Shown here piece after piece: positions 23,493-29,808 of a stretch of DNA of 29,808 nucleotides (its first letter is position 1; every line of letters starts with the position of its first letter). The position numbers were made by a program, and so were the translations under genes. The stretch lies in the NCBI GenBank assembly GCA_915066865.1, contig CAJZEE010000016.1, forward strand, positions 1 to 29,808. Reading direction: 5' to 3'. The DNA comes from an uncultured Veillonella sp. Lineage in GTDB: Bacteria; Bacillota; Negativicutes; Veillonellales; Veillonellaceae. The notes under the pieces were generated by a model. It had not been told where the DNA came from. It made no database searches and saw only the letters and a list, made by a program, of their open reading frames with translations.

Positions 23493-23900
23493 TTATCCTT
23501 TCTGTTCAGCTGCAATAGCTAAGCGTTTAACGCCAGATTGTTTTAACATGTCCATAATCGCTACTACTTGACCATGAGCCGCTCGTTTATCGGCTTGTAA
23601 GATAACACTAGCATTAGGGTTTTCTTGGATACGTTGTTTTACCATTGCCTCAGCATCGTCAATGCTCATTGGCTTGTTATCAATCGTAATATGACCCTCC
23701 GCATCTAATGTTAAAACCACTGGTAATTGAGCTGGTGCAGAAGCACTAGTAGCCTGTGGTAATTGTACAGACAAGGCTTTTTGAGCCACTGTTTGCAAGC
23801 TGTTCATCATGAAGAATACCAACAAGAAGAAAATGATATCAATCATTGGAATGATCATGAATTCCGGCTTAGTTTTCATACGAAAGCTTTGCAAGTTCAT
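23493..23900 (-). CDS. exbD: ExbD-type proton channel subunit
   Basis: Inner-membrane protein of 135 residues with one N-terminal helix and a periplasmic domain. The proton-path Asp is in PMIDIIFFLLVFF (Asp21). The start is the ATG at 23900, two bases past the exbB stop, with AAGGGTGG at a proper distance; an in-frame GTG 12 bases earlier overlaps exbB and would absorb that site. It is sandwiched between exbB and tonB, as in most TonB systems. Confidence 0.93.
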   Translation of the reverse strand: MNLQSFRMKTKPEFMIIPMIDIIFFLLVFFMMNSLQTVAQKALSVQLPQATSASAPAQLPVVLTLDAEGHITIDNKPMSIDDAEAMVKQRIQENPNASVILQADKRAAHGQVVAIMDMLKQSGVKRLAIAAEQKG

Positions 23901-23902
23901 AA

Positions 23903-24520
23903 CTATTTCCACCCTTCTCGTTTAGCTGTAACTATATTTACACACATATTTTCAATTTGGTTAATAATGGAGTCCAAACGATGACTAAAAATTGTGTAAA
24001 CGATAAATGCCATTATGGCCACACATAAGCCAGATGCTGTCGCAATAAGCGCCTCACCTACACCACCAGTAATGGCAGATGCACCCGCACCGGAGTCAAG
24101 GATACTGAAAGAGCCAATCATACCTGTTACTGTACCAAGCAAGCCCAATAATGGAGAAATTGTAACTGTTGCACTTAAGTAGTCCATATATTTTCGGAAA
24201 CCAACTGCATCAACCCCCATTTGATCAGCAAAAGCGGTCTTCATTGCTTCTTCGCTAGAATCATTTTTTAAACCTGCTTCTGCAATACGACTTGCAATAG
24301 AAGGGTTCTCTTTAATTACTTTATCGATTTCATCCCAACGTTGTAGTTTTGCGAATTCATTTACTGCATGAGTTACAACAAATGTTTTGCCTGCATACTT
24401 ACGATAGAAGAAAGCACGTTCTGCAGCTATAGCGATAACCATGAAAGACAAGAGTAACAATGGATACATTACATACCCGCCACTATGAAATAAGTGAATG
24501 ACATAATTTAAATTTTCCAT
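23903..24520 (-). CDS. exbB: ExbB/TolQ-type proton channel subunit
   Basis: Inner-membrane protein of 205 residues with three helices. The MotA/TolQ/ExbB core runs from about residue 85 to 190 with SPLLGLLGTVTGMIGSF and the conserved GGVGEALIATASGL. The helix that carries the channel Thr residues is in that block. AAAGG precedes the ATG. It follows the receptor by 35 bp and is nearly joined to exbD. The context dedicates this complex to the receptor upstream rather than to a general pool. Confidence 0.95.
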   Translation of the reverse strand: MENLNYVIHLFHSGGYVMYPLLLLSFMVIAIAAERAFFYRKYAGKTFVVTHAVNEFAKLQRWDEIDKVIKENPSIASRIAEAGLKNDSSEEAMKTAFADQMGVDAVGFRKYMDYLSATVTISPLLGLLGTVTGMIGSFSILDSGAGASAITGGVGEALIATASGLCVAIMAFIVYTIFSHRLDSIINQIENMCVNIVTAKREGWK

Positions 24521-24555
24521 ATTTGTAACCTTTCTGTCTGTTTACAGACTGAACA

Positions 24556-27500
24556 TTAGAACCTGTAGGTCCCTTGAATTCTTGTATAATCGCCTAACTT
24601 AAAGCTTTCACTACCATATAAAGTGTCTCGTTTATTAGTGCCCTTCGCATCGAAAGTATAGAATGCTTCAAGGAGCAAGTCCTTGCGCGGTACATAGCCG
24701 GCACCAAATGTAAAGCTGCGAACACCATCTAAATAACGATCAGGTACTGCACCCGTACCATTACCACCGAAGAAGGAGCCATGTTCAAAGTATTTGTAAT
24801 CGATGAACGCATTCCAAGATTTCGGAACATCTAGATCAGCACGTCCAATATCTAGACGAGCCATCCAGAAGTGTGGTGTGCCGCCCATTTGATGACCTTT
24901 TAGAGTAAAGTCTGCTGTGCCACGTTCATGTTGATATACGGTATTACCATTGAGGTAACGTCCTAAGTTAGAACGGTTTTGACCATAATCAACTGTAACA
25001 GCTGCATTAGCACCAAGTTGATATTTAGCACCAATACCAAACACATGAGCTACATTGGAGAAGCTATGTTCATCATTACCGTTACCGTTTGCATTTAAAT
25101 ATGTATGTGTTTTACCGCCAAAGGAGCGTAAATACCAAGCTTGCAAACCTAAACGAGAGCCAATTTGTTTCTTGTATTGAATAAAGGCTGCCTTATCAAT
25201 AGCTGGTACAGTATCTTTTTCAAGAACTACACCTTCTGTTCTGATCAAGTTGCCAATGACCTTACCGATTGCTTCGCGTGGTAATTTATTTTCAGACTCT
25301 GCGTCATGTACAACCTTTTCAAGATTATACATATAGTTATACATAGCATTTGGCATGCCCCAACCATAATAAGAACCACCTTCACCCCAATCACCAGAGG
25401 ACATGGTGAAGTTCTTTTTGTAAATGGCATCTTTAGCATCATAATCACTAAATACGTATTTACCACTATCGTATTTGTAAGTCTTTGCACCTAAGGAACC
25501 AGTGAATTCATAATCACTTGATGGTTGACCATAGTAATCATAAGATTTCTTAAATGTACCATCAGCTTGTTTTACCCAAACTTCATCAAGCTCACCATTG
25601 TTATAATTACTCCAATTATCTTTTGCATTATATTTAGCAATTTCTGAAATGGATTGATTAATCTCATTACCATGTTTATCAACATAACCCTTTGGATTCA
25701 ACAAAGCTTCTTTATTATCAGTAGGTACGATAAGGCCTTTAGCCTTATCTTTTAGATATTCAGGGTATAACGGAGAGTTCACATTATACATAAGATCACC
25801 AGTCTTATAGAGTTTTTCCCCTGTTTTCTTATTAGTAATTTCGTACATTGTATATCCACCAGATGGAATATCGAGAGAGAATTTCTTCTCAGCCATCTCT
25901 GTAGGATACGCTTTTGTAAGAATATCTTGTAAACGACTCATAACTTGAGCTTGTTTTTGTTGTATTTCTGCTAACTTAGCATTAGCCTTTTCAACTTCTT
26001 GATCGCGGTTTGGATTACTCCAATTTAGGTTTAATGTAGCCTTATAAGCTTCGTATTCAGCTTGCAAGTCTTTGAGCTGTTGATAGAAGTAGATACTATC
26101 TGTCTTACCTTTATAGGTGGAATTATAAATACCAGTTGGACTATCTGGAGCTGCCGGATCTGTTGTGGTCTTCTTCTCACCATCAGAACCAGTTTTAGTA
26201 GCACTCTCAATATCATATGGATAATCATCACGATTAATACCAATCAATTCAGCTGCTGTTGGAGGTCTGTAAATAACTTTATGTTCTGCATGAGTATACG
26301 CAGAATCAGTAATACCCGTGCTATGTTTAAAAGTACCAACCCCGATACGAACTTGAGAATCATGTCCATTCCAAACAGCACGAACGCCGTCATAAGATTG
26401 ACCAAACCAGTAGCCACTAGCGCCCATAGGCTCAGTTAAACGCCCTACAGATACGTCCCATTTCTTAACGCGTCTTGTAAGATCAACTGTATCAAGTCGT
26501 TGATGGTTGAGACCTTTGGAAGCAGATTTTGTCCAGCTTGTATCTACTCCACTCATACCACTCATGCTGCCAATAACCTTGAGGTTTGTGAACTCATTAA
26601 GTCGAGCATCAAAGCCAAGGCGTAAGCGTTGTTCAAAACTATGACGATTAGCATCGTACATATTGGCTTTTGCAGAACCGATGGCAGAATTCGATCTAAA
26701 TGGAGATTGTGGTCTATTAGAACCATCATGTGCCATCCAACGTGCTCTATAGTCGCCAACCATTGTAATACCACGTTCTTTAGTGGTATCGAAATCAGAA
26801 CGAATAAAGTCAGTTAAACGAACTACATCAGCTACGTTTTGTACACCAGATTCAGAATTTACCACTTCACCATTAGCTACATTAACCCCTGTAGCATTAA
26901 CTTTTGAACCATCCTTAGTTTTGCCGATGGCCGTAGTTTTACTGCTATCACCACCACCAAATTTAAGGTTAACACCCATGCGGTATACGCGTTCTTGTGT
27001 AGCACGATCATCATCGCGATGGTTAAAGATATTGTTGATACCGAAATACATCATGGCATTTTTATTGAAACGTTTTTGAATCATTACATTCCAAATGCAA
27101 AATGTTTTCTTTTCATACATTTGTTTCTTATAAACGCCTGCATCACCAGACAAGATATCTGGCCAGTAGTTACCACCGTTATTAAGAGTATTACTATCAA
27201 GCATATTGATATAGTAATCACCCCAGATGGAGCCATTCCAACCGGATTTAGGGTTATCATAAGTAATGCCAATATCAACTTTGTGCATTGGTTTATCCAA
27301 TAATTGACGTGGCATGGATGGATCGCTTTTGTTGATGGCGTGTAAATATGTATAACCTAATTTACCAGACCAATATTTGCCGAATTTTTGTTGTACTTCC
27401 GCTTGTAACCCTGTAATTTCAGCTTTACCAATATTTTTAAAGCTGTAAATCATATCCGGTGCACGTTGGTATTTCGCATCACCTTTGAGATATGGTGCAA

Positions 27501-29634
27501 AGTCCATAAAATCACCAGTGAAGTATACAGACATATAGTTCTTAATACGGTTATGGAATACACCTACGCGTGCATATGTATTTTTATTTTCACCTTCCAA
27601 GCTCATGTCGAAATTGACTGATTTTTCTGGTTTCAAATTAGGATTGCCAGCCCAGTACCAACCGAGTTTTGCTACCCCAATCCCTACAGGGTTAGAAGCA
27701 TACATTTCCCAGTTATACCACAATTCGCCCATACCAGGTTCTGTATAACCAGTACCTACATTGGCTTTAAATCTGCGATGTGTATTACCATTAACGTTAT
27801 ATGTCATACCCAAGGATGCAGATACGTTAGAACCAAACAAGCTACTATTATCAAAACGCACAATTGGAGACAATGTTAAATTCTTATTGACTTGCCATGT
27901 ATCAGAAATATAAGCGTTTATTTTACGAATCGTACCACTACCAGTAGTCAAGCGTTGGTCGCGATTACGGTACTCTTCCAAGAAAGCCTTACCATTTAGC
28001 TTAGGCGCTTTCTTACGCATTTCTGGATCGTTAGACTCACCATATTTAAAATAGTCGCCTACGATATTTGCACGATGCGCCGCCATTTCAGGATTTTCCG
28101 ATTTCAACCGATTTTCTAAAGCATAATATCGCTTCTTAAATTCATCCGTTACGGGCTGATTATTCGGCGATGTGCTTGACCATTCACTGAGTCTGCTTTC
28201 CGATAAACCATAATTCACATAATCATCGTACGTAATGCCCGGCTTTTGTGCCTTTGTTTCAGCTCCATAGTATTCATAATCCATATCCCATTGCGGCATG
28301 CCGCCACCGGAATTAATGAATTTATAGTCATGGATGTGAGAGTAAACTTTAACACTATTATCGCCTTTACGTCGCACGAGACGATCAAGGCGGTCTACTA
28401 ACAAGCTTTTATCGTAATCCCATGGATCAATGTACATCGTACTTGTATTAGGAGAACTCTTTAAGCGACTACCAGAACCTTCTTCACGAGCATAGCTAAC
28501 ACCATAGCTTAGCAAATGATTTTTATTGACTTGCGTATTAGCATTTACTCGAATATCTAATTGACGATGATCGATGTTATCAATATAACGCAACTCATTA
28601 GAGCCTTCATAAGCGGAACGACCTGTATAGTTAATGAGCGCTACATCATTTTCTTTAATACGAGAGTAATTAGTTTCTACAGTCCAGTCACTCTTTCCAG
28701 CTCTAGAGGACCATTGCAGGTTAGCTGTATTACGATCTGCCGTACGTTTGAAGTGTTGCTGTGGCTCTAAGTCGGAGTCGGAGTGCTTAACATCGCGCAC
28801 AAGATCTTCCGTGTAACGATTAAGTCGCAATTCTACCTTATTTTTATCATTTGCCTCGTAGGTCGCTACAAGACCGATATCTGCCGCATCACCATAGTAA
28901 CGAAGTACATTTGGCTTGAAGTTATGTTTTGCATAATCAAAGGCCATCCCAGAGGCACGACGTTTAACAGATGCTAGAACAGGCATAAGATCTCGTTTAC
29001 TACCTGATAAACCAACCTTTAACTTGCCCATTTGACCAGAATCGGCACGAATGAAGAAGTTTTGGAACGGAAATACATCGCCATCGCTCTTGCGACGCAA
29101 GCCTTCAGCATTAAATTGTACGGATGGTTTCTTTTGTGCTTTTTTAGTGATGATATTAACTACACCACCTACTGCATCAGATCCGTATTTAGCACTAGCC
29201 GCACCTTGAATAACTTCAATTCTCTCTACGTTCTCTGTACCCAAACGTTGTACTTCATCGGCCGCACCAGAGTACTTATCAAAATCACCTAGCACTGGTT
29301 GACCATCTACGAGGATAAGAGTGTGACGCGCTTCTGCACCGCGAATGGACACGCCCACACGCCCCATAGCATCAACTGTTCTAGATACGCCTGTTTGCGT
29401 AAAAATAATATCTTCAACGGACTTCGCCTGTTTCTTTTCAATCTCTTTCTTGGTAATGATTTGCACTTGCTGTGAGTTCAATTTTGCTTCTTCTTCTGCC
29501 CATGTGCCTTTCACATTAACAACATCTGTAGTGACAGTCGCATTATCTGCCCAAACCACTAGAGGTACGCTAAGCCACAAGGCAACTGCACTAGACAGGA
29601 TTATGGTACGCTTTGTATGTCCCCACCGGTTCAT
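24556..29634 (-). CDS. Giant TonB-dependent receptor fused to a second, porin-like beta-barrel
   Basis: 1692 residues, about twice a normal receptor. In order: signal peptide (1-29, cleavage after VWA); TonB-box-like segment near 36-43 (DVVNVKGT); plug domain about 55-170 with SIRGAEAR, VLVDGQP-like LILVDGQPV, and GGVVNIITKK; then a receptor barrel to about residue 895, containing GNPNLKPEKS and closing with YRMGVNLKFGGG, a typical receptor end. A hydrophilic linker (896-945) follows, then a second barrel (about 950-1692) that starts GDYRARW and FEQRLRLGFDARL, as Negativicutes porins do, and ends GTYRF. Within it a charged coiled-coil-like segment lies at about 1180-1240. GGAGGG precedes the ATG. 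Operon context suggests heme as ligand, an inference; the receptor's FRAP box is not clear. Confidence 0.85.
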   Translation of the reverse strand: MNRWGHTKRTIILSSAVALWLSVPLVVWADNATVTTDVVNVKGTWAEEEAKLNSQQVQIITKKEIEKKQAKSVEDIIFTQTGVSRTVDAMGRVGVSIRGAEARHTLILVDGQPVLGDFDKYSGAADEVQRLGTENVERIEVIQGAASAKYGSDAVGGVVNIITKKAQKKPSVQFNAEGLRRKSDGDVFPFQNFFIRADSGQMGKLKVGLSGSKRDLMPVLASVKRRASGMAFDYAKHNFKPNVLRYYGDAADIGLVATYEANDKNKVELRLNRYTEDLVRDVKHSDSDLEPQQHFKRTADRNTANLQWSSRAGKSDWTVETNYSRIKENDVALINYTGRSAYEGSNELRYIDNIDHRQLDIRVNANTQVNKNHLLSYGVSYAREEGSGSRLKSSPNTSTMYIDPWDYDKSLLVDRLDRLVRRKGDNSVKVYSHIHDYKFINSGGGMPQWDMDYEYYGAETKAQKPGITYDDYVNYGLSESRLSEWSSTSPNNQPVTDEFKKRYYALENRLKSENPEMAAHRANIVGDYFKYGESNDPEMRKKAPKLNGKAFLEEYRNRDQRLTTGSGTIRKINAYISDTWQVNKNLTLSPIVRFDNSSLFGSNVSASLGMTYNVNGNTHRRFKANVGTGYTEPGMGELWYNWEMYASNPVGIGVAKLGWYWAGNPNLKPEKSVNFDMSLEGENKNTYARVGVFHNRIKNYMSVYFTGDFMDFAPYLKGDAKYQRAPDMIYSFKNIGKAEITGLQAEVQQKFGKYWSGKLGYTYLHAINKSDPSMPRQLLDKPMHKVDIGITYDNPKSGWNGSIWGDYYINMLDSNTLNNGGNYWPDILSGDAGVYKKQMYEKKTFCIWNVMIQKRFNKNAMMYFGINNIFNHRDDDRATQERVYRMGVNLKFGGGDSSKTTAIGKTKDGSKVNATGVNVANGEVVNSESGVQNVADVVRLTDFIRSDFDTTKERGITMVGDYRARWMAHDGSNRPQSPFRSNSAIGSAKANMYDANRHSFEQRLRLGFDARLNEFTNLKVIGSMSGMSGVDTSWTKSASKGLNHQRLDTVDLTRRVKKWDVSVGRLTEPMGASGYWFGQSYDGVRAVWNGHDSQVRIGVGTFKHSTGITDSAYTHAEHKVIYRPPTAAELIGINRDDYPYDIESATKTGSDGEKKTTTDPAAPDSPTGIYNSTYKGKTDSIYFYQQLKDLQAEYEAYKATLNLNWSNPNRDQEVEKANAKLAEIQQKQAQVMSRLQDILTKAYPTEMAEKKFSLDIPSGGYTMYEITNKKTGEKLYKTGDLMYNVNSPLYPEYLKDKAKGLIVPTDNKEALLNPKGYVDKHGNEINQSISEIAKYNAKDNWSNYNNGELDEVWVKQADGTFKKSYDYYGQPSSDYEFTGSLGAKTYKYDSGKYVFSDYDAKDAIYKKNFTMSSGDWGEGGSYYGWGMPNAMYNYMYNLEKVVHDAESENKLPREAIGKVIGNLIRTEGVVLEKDTVPAIDKAAFIQYKKQIGSRLGLQAWYLRSFGGKTHTYLNANGNGNDEHSFSNVAHVFGIGAKYQLGANAAVTVDYGQNRSNLGRYLNGNTVYQHERGTADFTLKGHQMGGTPHFWMARLDIGRADLDVPKSWNAFIDYKYFEHGSFFGGNGTGAVPDRYLDGVRSFTFGAGYVPRKDLLLEAFYTFDAKGTNKRDTLYGSESFKLGDYTRIQGTYRF

Positions 29635-29696
29635 TATGCCCTCCTAAACTTATAACTAAACATATGTCTTGTATCTCCCACACAAAAAAATCATAA

Positions 29697-29769
29697 CCAC
29701 CCGTAGAACGGGTGGTTTGCTCTGACCCTATAAGGGTCTTTATCTAGTGGTGGCCCTCTAAAGAGGGCA
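29697..29769. repeat. Three tandem hairpins upstream of the receptor gene
   Basis: Three palindromes stand in a row: ACCACCCGT/ACGGGTGGT (29697-29717), GACCCT/AGGGTC (29724-29738) and GCCCTCT/AGAGGGC (29753-29769). On the minus strand the first is followed by TTTTTTT (29684-29690), making a good terminator for anything upstream. Tandem subterminal hairpins are also the hallmark of IS200/IS605-family ends. The window ends at 29808, before any transposase can be seen. Confidence 0.6.
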
Positions 29770-29808
29770 TTGAATGATCTGACAACCACTCTATTACCAC
29801 TGGCTGCC

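Noticed and set aside
26031..26439. Overlapping frames on both strands inside the receptor fusion
   Set aside because: Low-complexity shadows without start signals; the main frame is continuous and beta-barrel-like on both sides.
24556..29634. Two separate genes (receptor and porin) instead of one
   Set aside because: There is no stop codon, ribosome binding site or new signal peptide between residues 890 and 960 in this sequence; kept as one open frame but flagged as a finding.
29640..29700. Consensus promoter for the receptor operon
   Set aside because: Only weak -35/-10 pairs with poor spacing were found, so none is annotated.

Overview
The window comes from a diderm Firmicute of the class Negativicutes, most likely Veillonella. 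It is AT-rich and has Bacillota-type strong GGAGG ribosome binding sites and a Bacillota-type YlbF protein. It also encodes a real outer membrane: a classical autotransporter, a TonB/ExbB/ExbD system, a TonB-dependent receptor and a porin-like barrel. The genus call is inferred from this mixture, not from a database match. Almost everything lies on the minus strand; only a small unknown protein gene and a metal-dependent hydrolase gene are on the plus strand.

Layout from low to high coordinates. (1) 113-1775: minus-strand operon of a SAM methyltransferase, a YgbA-like Cys-rich protein and a folate-type ECF S component, with a long structured leader. (2) 2194-3388: small membrane-anchored unknown, tRNA-Arg(CCG) and a low-molecular-weight tyrosine phosphatase. 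(3) 3487-6596: an autotransporter and a DUF4198-type exported protein. (4) 6864-9820: typA/bipA and a QueG-like iron-sulfur protein. (5) 9959-12360: moaC, trmL, ylbF-like and murB. (6) 12469-13146: UPF0173 MBL-fold hydrolase on the plus strand. (7) 13252-16952: a three-gene unit of a 22-residue-repeat protein, a MoxR AAA+ ATPase and a DUF2201/VWA protein. (8) 17065-20138: PfkB-family kinase, KtrB and KtrA. (9) 20478-29634: a heme-type uptake and anaerobic degradation operon of TonB-dependent receptor, exbB, exbD, tonB, flavodoxin and HutW/ChuW-type radical SAM enzyme.

The heme locus reads as one pathway. The receptor imports a ligand powered by ExbB-ExbD-TonB. The radical SAM enzyme of the ChuW/HutW type, with electrons probably supplied by the flavodoxin, would open the porphyrin without oxygen, which suits an anaerobe. 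No periplasmic binding protein or inner-membrane ABC transporter for heme is visible here.

The most unusual items are: the 1692-residue receptor, which looks like a complete TonB-dependent receptor fused to a second, porin-like beta-barrel; the repeat protein-MoxR-VWA unit, whose VWA protein has a damaged zinc-peptidase motif and whose leader carries a terminator-like hairpin; the tandem hairpins at the right edge, which could be an IS200/IS605-type end; and a TonB with a Gly/His/Asp-rich rather than Pro-rich linker. No CRISPR array, rRNA or complete transposase gene was seen.
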